47,672 bases of DNA from an uncultured marine group III euryarchaeote (lineage in GTDB: Archaea; Thermoplasmatota; Poseidoniia; MGIII; CG-Epi1): positions 1 through 47,672 of the forward strand of contig CACAGG010000004.1 of the NCBI GenBank assembly GCA_902531985.1, in the 5' to 3' direction. The notes beneath the pieces are model-generated. The model did no database searches. It saw only the letters and a list, made by a program, of their open reading frames with translations, and was not told the origin of the DNA. This document shows positions 19,777 through 28,882 of this stretch, in pieces (within the stretch, counting starts at the first letter, position 1; each line of letters starts with the position of its first letter). The translations under genes were made by a program, and so were the position numbers.

Positions 19777-20961
19777 ATGGAACGTCGCTTAGACCACTAT
19801 TTGGAAAGATTGGTATCTCCAGATTCAATGACATTTTACAAAGCACTGTGTGACTTTGCAGATGAAAGAATAGAGCCGAATTATCTTGAATGGGAAAGAA
19901 ATCATGACTTACTTCCTCAGGAAATCATTGATGAAATGGGGCAAATGGGTCTTTTTGGAGTTACAGTATCTGAAGAATTTGGTGGACAAGGAGGAAATCA
20001 ATTAGATTTGATTCTAATGGGATTAGCTCTCGGTTATCATTCTCAATCATTGGCGATAACGCCAGGTGCAGCTATGTCTCTAGGAGCTAAGCCATTACAA
20101 TTATTCGGAACTGAAGAACAAAAAGCAGCCCATCTTCCAGATTTGGCAGCTGGAAAGAGAATGTTTGTTTTTGGTTTGTCAGAACCTGGCAGAGGCTCGG
20201 ATGCTACCAACCCGCAAGTTACAGCTAAGAAAGAGGGTAATGATTGGGTTATCAAAGGTGAGAAATGTTGGTCTACGAATGCAAAATGGTCTAGCCATGT
20301 CGTGGTACACGCTCTGACAGATCCTGATTCTAAGCCAGGACACAGAACTACCTGTTTCATTGTTCCAATGGATAATCCTAATGTTTCATACCAGGAAATG
20401 GCCGGAAAAGATTTGTGGAGCCAGTCTTCGACAGGTTCAATTACTTTTGATGATGTTCGAGTTTCTGATGACGCGATTCTTGGAAAAAAGAATGAAGGTT
20501 TCAAAGTTATGGCTAAGACTTTGAATGGTGGTCGACTATTCATTGCAGGCATGTCTTTGGCTTCATTGGCCTTTGCTTTAGACAAATGTAGAATATATTC
20601 TCAAGAAAGAGAGCAATTCGGAGTTCCTATCGGTAGTTTTCAGAGAGTTCAGGATGTCATAATTGATATGGATATTACACTGGAACAAGGTTTGACATGG
20701 CTGATTGATTTAACAAACAGATACAACGATAATACATTAGATCGAGAATCTGCAGCCAAAGTAAAGATTGAATGTTCACGTAAAGCTTCAGATCATTTAA
20801 CAATGGCAATGGAAATTTGTGGGGGTGTCTCATCATTGGATGAGTTTGGATTGATTAGACATCATAGAGACTTGTTTGTTTGTAGGGTTGGAGAAGGAAG
20901 TAATTTTGCATTGAAAGGTTTTGCTACAAGACCCTTAATGCCAGATATTACTTTACAGTAA
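19777..20961 (+). CDS. Acyl-CoA dehydrogenase
   Basis: EEFGGQGGNQLDLILMGLALGYHSQSLA, GLSEPGRGSDATNPQVTAKKEGNDWVIKGEKCWSTNA, IYSQEREQFGVPIGSFQRVQD, MAMEICGG. ORF-track start 19660 is inside the upstream gene; ATG 19777 (MERRLDHYLERL) is more likely. Confidence 0.93.
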   Translation: MERRLDHYLERLVSPDSMTFYKALCDFADERIEPNYLEWERNHDLLPQEIIDEMGQMGLFGVTVSEEFGGQGGNQLDLILMGLALGYHSQSLAITPGAAMSLGAKPLQLFGTEEQKAAHLPDLAAGKRMFVFGLSEPGRGSDATNPQVTAKKEGNDWVIKGEKCWSTNAKWSSHVVVHALTDPDSKPGHRTTCFIVPMDNPNVSYQEMAGKDLWSQSSTGSITFDDVRVSDDAILGKKNEGFKVMAKTLNGGRLFIAGMSLASLAFALDKCRIYSQEREQFGVPIGSFQRVQDVIIDMDITLEQGLTWLIDLTNRYNDNTLDRESAAKVKIECSRKASDHLTMAMEICGGVSSLDEFGLIRHHRDLFVCRVGEGSNFALKGFATRPLMPDITLQ

Positions 20962-20992
20962 CATAGTTAAAGGGGCCTATCTTTACTAAAAT

Positions 20993-21214
20993 GTGGATTT
21001 TAACGAGATAGTTTGCTACAGCCAAACAATCATTTTAATTTTGTTGTTAATAGGTGCTCTTCTAAATTTCCGAAAGGACTTAAGCTCAACTAAGGAGAAA
21101 GTTAAATCAAAATGTCCTTCTTGTGGTTACAACATTATTGGATCCGATGTTCAATATTGTGCTAAGTGCGGAGATCTGTTGTCTCAATCTGATGGTTTAG
21201 GATTAGATAAATAA
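20993..21214 (+). CDS. Small zinc-ribbon membrane protein
   Basis: 73 aa; N-terminal TM (TIILILLLIGALLNF) then CPSCGYNIIGSDVQYCAKCGDLL (CxxC...CxxC); GTG start. Confidence 0.65.
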   Translation: MDFNEIVCYSQTIILILLLIGALLNFRKDLSSTKEKVKSKCPSCGYNIIGSDVQYCAKCGDLLSQSDGLGLDK

Positions 21215-21253
21215 CCCTCATATCTTTAAGTATAACAATTTCTATTGGCATAA

Positions 21254-21478
21254 ATGAAGCGCAGAAAAATCTATTTTTCTAACGATGATAAGGAAATATG
21301 TGGTGTTATAGGCTGTAATAAAATTCCAAAACGCTCGATTCCTCGTAAAAGGGTTGAAAAAGTAGGTATTTTGAATCTTCGCGGGTCTAGTCGTAAAGTA
21401 CAACTTTGTTCTGACTGCTATCGAATTTTTAAGAAAGAGACTAAGAAAGACAGAGCTATGGAGTCTTTAGGTAGATGA
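21254..21478 (+). CDS. Small basic protein with two Cys pairs, unknown function
   Basis: 74 aa, ATG start, CGVIGC...CSDC, highly basic; 4-bp ATGA overlap with the downstream gene. Confidence 0.6.
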   Translation: MKRRKIYFSNDDKEICGVIGCNKIPKRSIPRKRVEKVGILNLRGSSRKVQLCSDCYRIFKKETKKDRAMESLGR

Positions 21479-22977
21479 GTATCACATATGCTATTTTTGA
21501 AGCTGAATTTAGGACTGCTTTTCGTAAGAATATCCAAGGGTTAAAGAAGAGGATTGCAGGCACATTTTTCATTTTTTTCGTAGGTTTGATATTTTCTTTT
21601 GCTTGTATACGTCTTATAAAATTTGTAATAGATAATCCTGAATTATTTCCAGAAGGATCTAATGAAGGATACGGGACAATATTATTGATTTTTTTTGCAT
21701 TATTTACTCTAAGAACAGCAGGACTTACATATAGGAAAATAATTAAGTCAAAGCGCATGGATTTGCATTTAGTACAACCGATTACTCCCAGGCAAATAAT
21801 GCTCGGAATGTGTTTTTCTATCCTAATTCCAAATTTTCTATTATCACTTTCATTATTAGGACTGTTTTATCTTGGAAATATTGTAACAAATACTGGTATA
21901 GTGCTGAGTAATGATTTTCTGATATTGTATTTTCTTCTTAGTATTTTATCATCTTTAAGTGGATATATTTTCTCGATTGCAGGCGCTTTGCATCCATTTT
22001 CACGTAAACTGGCTTTTCTCATAATATTATCTCCTATCTTAGTTGTGGTAATGTTAGTCTCAAATGAATCCCATCTTTATCCAACAGTAGCTATAATAGT
22101 TTGTTTAGTTTGTCTTTTGTTTCTATCAGTGTTCTTTTATTTCATGGATGGTATTTTCGTTGAGGCCTTGGAATCATATAAGATAAATTCTTCATCGCAC
22201 AAAAACCCTATTAGGATTCTACAATTTAATTGGTTAAATTCTATAATTGGAGTTAGGGCTTCTTCAATATGTTCTAAAGAAGTAATATCTTCAATAAGAG
22301 AACGAGATGTTCTTAGTTCTGCTTTTTCTACTTTTTCACTTGCATTTATCCTTGTTTTTTGGTGGCTTAAAGTAGGCATTCCAAACGAGCCTCTAGGTGA
22401 TTTACCCACTACTCTATATTATCCAGGCATGCTTGCAATGAGTCTGTACATGGGTGCTTTACTTCAATGTACAATGCTAGGTTCAACAATATTGGGAGTT
22501 GAAGGTAAACGCATGTGGATTATGAAGTCTAATCCTGTTGAATCGGTATTGATAATGAAGGGAAAGGCTACAGCCTTAGTTATGATGGCGCTTCCTGGTC
22601 TAATAGCTATTTGGCTTCCAATATGTCTTTTAGCTCAATTTCCATTAAAAGTTACGTTATTTTTTGGTGAATGTCTCTTGATACTTCTCTTTTGCAATAC
22701 AGGCCTGGGTGTTTGGGCAGGTAGTACCTTTGCAAATTTTGATGAAAGTGACAGAGGTAATCCCGATATTTTGGTTCAATTTATGTTAATGGGTACTTCA
22801 GCACTTTTATCTGGAATAATTTTAATTCTTCCAGCAACTATTATGCTCTGGGATCATAATGCAGGTTTGCTAGCAGGCTTGGTATTTTCGTTTGTATCGC
22901 TTGGATTTCTATTTGCAGGAATCCGTTCAGCAGCATCGGCATATAGGACAATTTTTGTTGATAGTTATGGTGTATAG
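21475..22977 (+). CDS. Multi-pass membrane protein, ABC-2-type-permease-like
   Basis: 500 aa, about 10-12 hydrophobic segments; overlaps the upstream ORF by ATGA; general resemblance to large ABC-2 permeases. Confidence 0.55.
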   Translation: MSITYAIFEAEFRTAFRKNIQGLKKRIAGTFFIFFVGLIFSFACIRLIKFVIDNPELFPEGSNEGYGTILLIFFALFTLRTAGLTYRKIIKSKRMDLHLVQPITPRQIMLGMCFSILIPNFLLSLSLLGLFYLGNIVTNTGIVLSNDFLILYFLLSILSSLSGYIFSIAGALHPFSRKLAFLIILSPILVVVMLVSNESHLYPTVAIIVCLVCLLFLSVFFYFMDGIFVEALESYKINSSSHKNPIRILQFNWLNSIIGVRASSICSKEVISSIRERDVLSSAFSTFSLAFILVFWWLKVGIPNEPLGDLPTTLYYPGMLAMSLYMGALLQCTMLGSTILGVEGKRMWIMKSNPVESVLIMKGKATALVMMALPGLIAIWLPICLLAQFPLKVTLFFGECLLILLFCNTGLGVWAGSTFANFDESDRGNPDILVQFMLMGTSALLSGIILILPATIMLWDHNAGLLAGLVFSFVSLGFLFAGIRSAASAYRTIFVDSYGV

Positions 22978-23018
22978 TATAGCCGAATAGAATAATAATA
23001 GGCACTCTATAGTGTGAT

Positions 23019-26000
23019 GTGGTACTTGTCGCATCCGATAAAATGGAGTCCTATTTTCGGAATTTAGAAAAGAAAGCTGATGAATGTTATGATTTAGTTT
23101 CTAAAGCACGTAAAGCAGGTTTTGATCCTTCACTAGAGCCGGAGATTCCCCGAGCCAAGGATTTAGCGGAAAGAGTTGAAGCGCAGGTTGGTCCCAAGGG
23201 TATCGCACCAAGAATACGCGAAGTGGCAGAGACTAGCGACAGAGAGTCTACTGCATTAATGATAGCTAAAGAATTGGCAAGAGACTTAAAAGAAAAGGAA
23301 GGGGTTGCCTTCGCACTCGAGCAGGCAGTTAGAACTTCACTTTCAATACTTACAGAAGGAGTACTTGTAGCACCTACAGAAGGTGTTGTAAAAGTGAGTA
23401 CTTTAGAAAATAATAATGGCACCACTTGTGCTTCGATTTACTATGCAGGACCGATTAGAGCGGCTGGAGGGACTGCGCAGGCTTTATCTGTTTTGATAGC
23501 TGATGTAGTAAGGCGTGAATTGGGTTTAGATTCATACATACCAACACCTGCTGAAGTTGAAAGATATAAGGAAGAGATTCCGCTTTACAAGAGGGCCGTC
23601 AATCTTCAGTATGTTCCTAGTTCTGAAGAGATTGAAAGTATAGTAACTTCTTGCCCTATATGCGTTACTGGAGAGAGAACAGATAGACTTGAGGTGGCAG
23701 GTAACAGAGATTTGCCTCGTGTTGAAACCAATTCATTGAGAGGCGGGGCCTGTTTGGTTCTCGCTGAAGGTCTTTGCCTTAAGGCTGCTAAAATAATGAA
23801 ACACGTAGATAATTTATCCATTAGCGGTTGGGATTTTCTTAGAAAATACACTGAGAAAAAAAAGAGCAGTGCTTCCCTAGATAGCAAAGAACATAAATAT
23901 TTGAAAGACGTAATTGCAGGTAGACCTATCTTTGCATTTCCAGATGAGCCGGGAGCTTTCCGCTTAAGATATGGTAGATCACGATCATCTGGTTTGGCAT
24001 CAATGTCTTTACATCCTTCAACCATGCTAGTTGTAGACTCATTTGCAGCTATAGGTACTCAAATTAAGCTTCAACTTCCAGGTAAAGCAACAGCTGCGAA
24101 TCCTTGCGATTCCATAGAGGGCCCATCAGTGATTTTGAAAAATGGTAAATATTTGAGACTTGACAAGTATGAGGAAGCTGAAAAAGTAATTGATCAAATC
24201 GAGCAGATTGTAGATCTTGGAGAAATTTTAATTCCTGTAGGAGAGTTTGTTGAAAACAATCATAATTTGGAACCTTCAGGCTGGTGTAATGAATGGTGGG
24301 AGGCTATAATAGAAAGTCATAAATTACCAAAATATAAGGGAGATTATGATTTTGATTCCCTGTTAAAATATAGCAGAAATAATAGTATTCCCCTTCATCC
24401 TAAATATACTTATTTTTGGGCAGATATAGGTGTTAATGAGATAAAAGATCTAAGAGATCAATTGATTAAGGATTCTGAGGAAGTAATTAAAAATCAATTT
24501 AAGTTAATTTACAAAGAGATATTTTTGAAATTAGGTTTGTTTTATGAAGTAGATAATCAAAGATTAATATTAAAGGACGGCTTCCAGCCTTTGGTAACTC
24601 AATTAGGTTTACAAGAACAGGATTCTAAATTGGTTTCAATATCAGAGATAAATACAACAGATGATGTTACTGAATTAGTTTCTTCATTATCAGGCGTTGA
24701 AATTAAAAATCGTGCACCCACAAGAGTAGGTGCAAGTATGGGGCGCCCAGAGAAGGCAAATGAGCGCAGAATGAAACCTCCACCTCATGTTTTATTCCCT
24801 CTTGGCAATTCTGGAGGCAATCAAAGATTAGTTAATAGTGCATTAACTGCAAACGCACCAAACAGAGGTTTTTCCCAGGGTAGATCAGGACGTATTGAAA
24901 TGGAAGTTCAATTACGATTTTGTAAAAAGTGCAACGATGAAACCGTTTCGCTAAATTGCTGTAATTCACAGACAATGGTGAAGGAATCTCCTAAGCGACG
25001 TTTAGTCGATATTTCAGAATTGGTAACTAAGGCAATGAATAATACTAAAACAGGAATTCTTCCGAAAGTGAAAGGTACGGATATTCTTAAATCAAAAAAT
25101 AAAATACCTGAATGTTTAGAAAAAGGAATACTAAGAGCTAAAAGAGATTTAAGAGTTTACAAGGATGGAACTTTGAGGTATGATATGATCGATTTGCCAA
25201 TAACCCATTTCTATCCAAGAGAAATAGGCTTAACTTTGGAAAAAGTTAAGGAATTAGGATATACTGAAGATATTGACGGTAAAGAATTAATTTCTTCAGA
25301 TCAGTTAGTAGAAATAAAGGTACAAGACTTAATTGTTTCTGAAAGGGCTGGAAATTGGCTAGTAAAAGTATCTAATTTTGTCGATGATGAACTTTCAAAA
25401 TTGTATGGTTTAGAGCCTTTCTACAATTTAAGTCCAAATTCTAAACCAGAAGATCTAATTGGAAATCTCCTAATTTGTTTGAGCCCTCATACATCAGCAG
25501 GAGTTTTAACGCGTTTGATTGGTTTTACTTCTGCAAAAGCGCAGTATGGCCATCCTTTCTTGCATGCAGCTAAGAGGAGAAATTGTGATGGAGATGAGGA
25601 TTCAATAATGCTTCTTTTGGATGGATTACTGAATTATTCAGATAGTTTTGTGCCTACTACAAGAGGCGGTACGATGGATATTCCAAGAGTCTTATCTACA
25701 AGAATAGACCCCACAGAGATTGATAGTGAGGCACACAATGTTGAATTAAACAGAATCTATCCATTAGAGCTTTATGAAAATGCAGAAAAGAAAGTTCCCT
25801 CTGGATCAATAACTAACCTCTTGGATATGGTTTCCAATCGACTTGAGAGTCCTAATCAATATGAAAATTACAATTTCACCCATGATTCATCAAGCATCAA
25901 CATGGGTCCGGTTGAATCACGCTATGTGACATTAGATTCTATGGCAGACAAAGCTTTGGCTTCTCTAGACTTAGCTTCAAAGACAAGAGCCTCAAATGCC

Positions 26001-26333
26001 ACCTATGTTGCAGATCAAACGATTGAAAAACATTTGATTAGAGATTTAATTGGAAATTTACGTGCATTTTCAACTCAATCAGTAAGGTGTAAGAAATGTA
26101 ATACTAAATTCCGCCGCCCTCCTTTGAAAGACACTTGTTCTTGTGGAGGAAAGTTACAACTTAATATTTCTCCAGCTTCGGTTGCTAAGTATAGAAAAAT
26201 AGCTACAGAGATTTCGGAACGTTACGGGTCCAGACCATTTATCAAACAAAGATTAGAGCTAGCTTTCAATTCAATCGAAGAAACACTTGAGAATGAGCAA
26301 ATAAAACAAATGGATCTTGGGGCATTTCTTTGA
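23019..26333 (+). CDS. polC: D-family DNA polymerase large subunit DP2
   Basis: GPIRAAGGTAQALSVLIADVVRRELGL, TNSLRGGACLVLAEGLCLKA, SAGVLTRLIGFTSAKAQYGHPFLHAAKRRNCDGDEDSIMLLLDGLLNYSDSFVPTTRGGTMDIPRVL, terminal Cys clusters. GTG start 23019 or in-frame ATG 23043. No intein interruption seen. Confidence 0.97.
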   Translation: MVLVASDKMESYFRNLEKKADECYDLVSKARKAGFDPSLEPEIPRAKDLAERVEAQVGPKGIAPRIREVAETSDRESTALMIAKELARDLKEKEGVAFALEQAVRTSLSILTEGVLVAPTEGVVKVSTLENNNGTTCASIYYAGPIRAAGGTAQALSVLIADVVRRELGLDSYIPTPAEVERYKEEIPLYKRAVNLQYVPSSEEIESIVTSCPICVTGERTDRLEVAGNRDLPRVETNSLRGGACLVLAEGLCLKAAKIMKHVDNLSISGWDFLRKYTEKKKSSASLDSKEHKYLKDVIAGRPIFAFPDEPGAFRLRYGRSRSSGLASMSLHPSTMLVVDSFAAIGTQIKLQLPGKATAANPCDSIEGPSVILKNGKYLRLDKYEEAEKVIDQIEQIVDLGEILIPVGEFVENNHNLEPSGWCNEWWEAIIESHKLPKYKGDYDFDSLLKYSRNNSIPLHPKYTYFWADIGVNEIKDLRDQLIKDSEEVIKNQFKLIYKEIFLKLGLFYEVDNQRLILKDGFQPLVTQLGLQEQDSKLVSISEINTTDDVTELVSSLSGVEIKNRAPTRVGASMGRPEKANERRMKPPPHVLFPLGNSGGNQRLVNSALTANAPNRGFSQGRSGRIEMEVQLRFCKKCNDETVSLNCCNSQTMVKESPKRRLVDISELVTKAMNNTKTGILPKVKGTDILKSKNKIPECLEKGILRAKRDLRVYKDGTLRYDMIDLPITHFYPREIGLTLEKVKELGYTEDIDGKELISSDQLVEIKVQDLIVSERAGNWLVKVSNFVDDELSKLYGLEPFYNLSPNSKPEDLIGNLLICLSPHTSAGVLTRLIGFTSAKAQYGHPFLHAAKRRNCDGDEDSIMLLLDGLLNYSDSFVPTTRGGTMDIPRVLSTRIDPTEIDSEAHNVELNRIYPLELYENAEKKVPSGSITNLLDMVSNRLESPNQYENYNFTHDSSSINMGPVESRYVTLDSMADKALASLDLASKTRASNATYVADQTIEKHLIRDLIGNLRAFSTQSVRCKKCNTKFRRPPLKDTCSCGGKLQLNISPASVAKYRKIATEISERYGSRPFIKQRLELAFNSIEETLENEQIKQMDLGAFL

Positions 26334-26968
26334 TACATATAATTGATAAAATTAGTTCCACAAATGATTGGTTATCTAAATATCATCTTGATATTGATGA
26401 TACTATTATCGCACTTGAGCAAACAGATGGAAAAGGACGTAGAGGTAATATTTGGGATTCTAAAATAGGAGGTTTTTATTTATCAACAGTTTCTTCTAAC
26501 CATAAATTGCTTCCAACAGTAGTTGCAGTTAGTTTAGCGAGAGTTCTTAGAGAACATGTAACAGATTTATCACTTAAATGGCCAAATGATTTAATTTTAG
26601 GAGGGAAAAAAGTAGGAGGAATACTATGTGAAAATTTTGAGAGTCATAGTATCATTGGTATTGGTATTAATTTAGTGAATAAGCCCGCAATTAGTAGTTC
26701 TACAAATTTATCCGCTCATGGGTTTGAATTTGATAAGTCGATTCTTTTAGCTTCATTTTTGTATAATTTTGACCAAGTTTCGGCTTTCGAATCACAAAAA
26801 ATTATAGATGAATTTATTGCTTTTGACTGTTTAATAGGAAAGGAAATTTATTGGGCAGATGATTCCGGAATTGCTAAATCTATAGATATAGATGGATCAT
26901 TAATTGTAGAGTCTGGGGGTCAAGATTTGAATTTGTATTCTGATGAGGTTCATATTGAAAAATATTGA
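26330..26968 (+). CDS. birA: Biotin-[acetyl-CoA-carboxylase] ligase
   Basis: STNDWLSKY, ALEQTDGKGRRGNIWDSKIGGFYLST, LKWPNDLILGGKKVGGILCE, GIGINLVN. Confidence 0.93.
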   Translation: MIHIIDKISSTNDWLSKYHLDIDDTIIALEQTDGKGRRGNIWDSKIGGFYLSTVSSNHKLLPTVVAVSLARVLREHVTDLSLKWPNDLILGGKKVGGILCENFESHSIIGIGINLVNKPAISSSTNLSAHGFEFDKSILLASFLYNFDQVSAFESQKIIDEFIAFDCLIGKEIYWADDSGIAKSIDIDGSLIVESGGQDLNLYSDEVHIEKY

Positions 26969-27554
26969 TTTAAATTTAGCATGGAAAGATAACAATTTCC
27001 ATTCAGTAGTGGAGCTTCCAGGAGATTATACAGTTTTAGACTTGACCAAAAAACCTTGGCCTAACATAGGAACCGAGTTTTGCATTGGCAAATATGATGA
27101 AATAAGGCCAAATATGTACACAACACCTATTTTTGCAGGAATTCGCAATATTCATGTAGGAATAGATATAGGTGGACCTGTTGGAACGCCTTGTATGGCT
27201 TTTGAAAAGGGAATCATATCCAATTTTGGTTATAACTCAGAACCAGGGGATTATGGTTTTGTTTTAATTACTGAGCACAATATATTAGGAATAGATATCT
27301 GGGCATTATATGGTCATTTAAGCTCAAAATCAGTAGACGGTAAAGATATCGGGCAAGCTATTGAAAAGGGAGAAACTATTGCGTGGTTTGGAAATGAAGG
27401 CGAAAACGGAGGCTGGTCTCCCCATCTTCATTTTCAGTTGTCTTTGATTAAGCCTGAAACACATGATTTGCCAGGCGTGGTTAGTGCTAAAGACAGGAAA
27501 CAGGCCTTGAAAACTTTCCCAGATCCAAGATTAGTTCTTGGGCCAATTTACTGA
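26943..27554 (+). CDS. M23/LytM-like metallopeptidase, apparently without signal peptide
   Basis: HVGIDIGGPVGTPCMAFEKGII (HxxxD), ALYGHLS, SPHLHFQL (HxH). No hydrophobic leader; exact start uncertain. Confidence 0.82.
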   Translation: MRFILKNIDLNLAWKDNNFHSVVELPGDYTVLDLTKKPWPNIGTEFCIGKYDEIRPNMYTTPIFAGIRNIHVGIDIGGPVGTPCMAFEKGIISNFGYNSEPGDYGFVLITEHNILGIDIWALYGHLSSKSVDGKDIGQAIEKGETIAWFGNEGENGGWSPHLHFQLSLIKPETHDLPGVVSAKDRKQALKTFPDPRLVLGPIY

Positions 27555-27587
27555 TAACTTTTTAATCAAGCTATTTTGGTTACTAAT

Positions 27588-28322
27588 ATGCAGAAGTTAT
27601 TAGTCATGGCTATCATGCTGGTTTTGGCTACTCCAGGATGTTTAGATAGTTTTAGGGAAAGTTTAGTTTCCTGTGACAATATTAATGGCGGATGCAGATA
27701 TGAAATCTTAAGAGGTAATGAGTATTCACGATTGCATATTGAAGTTAATTATGTTACAGGTAATTCTCCAGATTCTGATGCCTTAAATTTACTTAAGCAA
27801 AGAATTAAAGAAGTTACAGACAAATCAACAGTTACAGTTAGTCAGAGTAGTTTTGGCAGTACAGATAATAGTTACACATTAGAAGAAATTTTAGCTTTAG
27901 AGTCTAGCGAAAGGACTGAATTCAAAAGCGGAAATACTTTTGTTGTCCACATTTTGTATCTCAATGGAGAGTACAGTGATAATAATCAAGCACTTGGTAT
28001 AGCCTATTCAGGTACTTCCTTTGTTTTATTTAAGGAAAAGATAGAAGATGCAGCATTTTTACTTATTTCCTCTAAGGATATTGAAAAGGCAGTAATTGTC
28101 CATGAATTTGGCCATTTGCTCGGTCTTGTAAATAATGGATACCAATCTCCACATGACCATGAGGATCCCGACCATCCCCATCATTCTAATAATGAGGAAT
28201 CAGTCATGTATTGGGCCATAGAAAGTCAGGACATAGCTAATCAACTAGATGGTGAACCACCCAATAATTTTGACAGTTATGATCTTGATGACTTAAGTTT
28301 AATGAAACAAGGCAAATTATAG
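27588..28322 (+). CDS. Lipoprotein zinc metalloprotease, metzincin-like
   Basis: Lipobox-like LVLATPGC after an N-terminal hydrophobic segment; HEFGHLLGLVNNGY zincin motif; SVMYW Met-turn-like. ATG at 27588 is in frame with listed TTG 27576. Confidence 0.7.
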   Translation: MQKLLVMAIMLVLATPGCLDSFRESLVSCDNINGGCRYEILRGNEYSRLHIEVNYVTGNSPDSDALNLLKQRIKEVTDKSTVTVSQSSFGSTDNSYTLEEILALESSERTEFKSGNTFVVHILYLNGEYSDNNQALGIAYSGTSFVLFKEKIEDAAFLLISSKDIEKAVIVHEFGHLLGLVNNGYQSPHDHEDPDHPHHSNNEESVMYWAIESQDIANQLDGEPPNNFDSYDLDDLSLMKQGKL

Positions 28323-28323
28323 G

Positions 28324-28452
28324 CTAAAATTTCATTTTACTTATTCGTTTTTTGATTATTTTCCTCTTACGAGGTGTAGAATTAGGTTCGAATGTGACCC
28401 ACCCGGTGCCTTTTTGCGTACATTTAGGTTCTTCAGAATAGTCTGCGGCCAT
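28324..28452 (-). CDS. Small 42-aa protein, unannotated in the ORF track (MAADYSEEPKCTQKGTGWVTFEPNSTPRKRKIIKKRISKMKF)
   Basis: ATG at 28452 to TAG at 28324-28326 on minus strand; TATATAAA on minus strand (plus 28478-28485) about 29 nt upstream of the ATG; stop 1 bp from the convergent 27588-28322 gene; acidic/polar N-terminus and basic tail. Confidence 0.6.
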   Translation of the reverse strand: MAADYSEEPKCTQKGTGWVTFEPNSTPRKRKIIKKRISKMKF

Positions 28453-28477
28453 TATATTTGGCGCGGAGCAAGGCTGC

Positions 28478-28485
28478 TTTATATA
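28478..28485 (-). promoter_or_regulatory. TATA box for the 42-aa small gene
   Basis: TATATAAA on minus strand, centred about 29 nt upstream of the ATG at 28452. Confidence 0.55.
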
Positions 28486-28508
28486 GCTATGTTCGATAAA
28501 AAAGTTTT

Positions 28509-28804
28509 GTCAGGTGATGGGAGTAAGCCCCTTTCTGTTAACCATAATTGGTTGGCGACATTTAGCTACGCTTCCTACCTACCGCTCCCGAGCAGGTCGC
28601 TGCGGTTACTTGGAATTGCTCCAGCAGGGATGTTCGTTTCACCAAATCCTCCATCGACGTCACGTCCTAGACGATCATTCCATAAGATGGGTCTGTGTCG
28701 TTTCTGTTTCAGTGCCGACCCTCTCGGGCCCCTTACGGCTGCTTCGCTCATGGAGAGGGGACTTTCCTCAGCCTAAGACCGTCGGTCGCCCTCCATCTCC
28801 TGAC
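28509..28804 (-). ncRNA. rnpB: RNase P RNA
   Basis: Minus strand contains GAGGAAAGTCC (plus 28759-28769), ACTGAAACAGAAAC, GGTGAAACG, and ACAGAAAGGGGCTTAC (plus 28523-28538). Ends form a P1 helix: GTCAGGAGATGG (5') with CCATCACCTGAC (3'), 12 bp with one mismatch. Confidence 0.93.
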
Positions 28805-28825
28805 TATTCACAAGTTTTATACGTA

Positions 28826-28835
28826 GAATATATAG
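28826..28835 (-). promoter_or_regulatory. Candidate TATA element for rnpB
   Basis: CTATATATTC on minus strand, centred about 26 nt upstream of the predicted RNA 5' end (28804). Confidence 0.5.
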
Positions 28836-28882
28836 TTCACGGTTTATGGAAAATCCTTATTTACAGGTTATATTCGCAACTA

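Noticed and set aside
20043-20585. 180-aa minus-strand ORF opposite acyl-CoA dehydrogenase
   Set aside because: Shadow ORF; the sense strand carries clear ACAD motifs.
23606-24025. 139-aa minus-strand ORF inside DP2 (also 23087-23425)
   Set aside because: Shadow ORFs opposite conserved polymerase D regions.
23019-26333. Possible intein in DP2
   Set aside because: Catalytic block NCDGDEDSIMLLLDGLLNYSDSF is uninterrupted and no Hint/LAGLIDADG motifs are visible; length is normal.
28380-28410. tRNA-like ggttcgaatgtgaccc near 28386
   Set aside because: No T-stem pairing, anticodon arm or acceptor; the segment is better explained as the coding sequence of the 42-aa minus-strand gene.
28414-28776. 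120-aa plus-strand ORF
   Set aside because: Lies antisense to the RNase P RNA and has low-complexity composition; conserved RNA motifs explain the open frame.
28514-28882. N-terminal 123 aa of ORF 28514-30598
   Set aside because: Reads through antisense of RNase P RNA; methylmalonyl-CoA mutase homology begins after the ATG at 28883.
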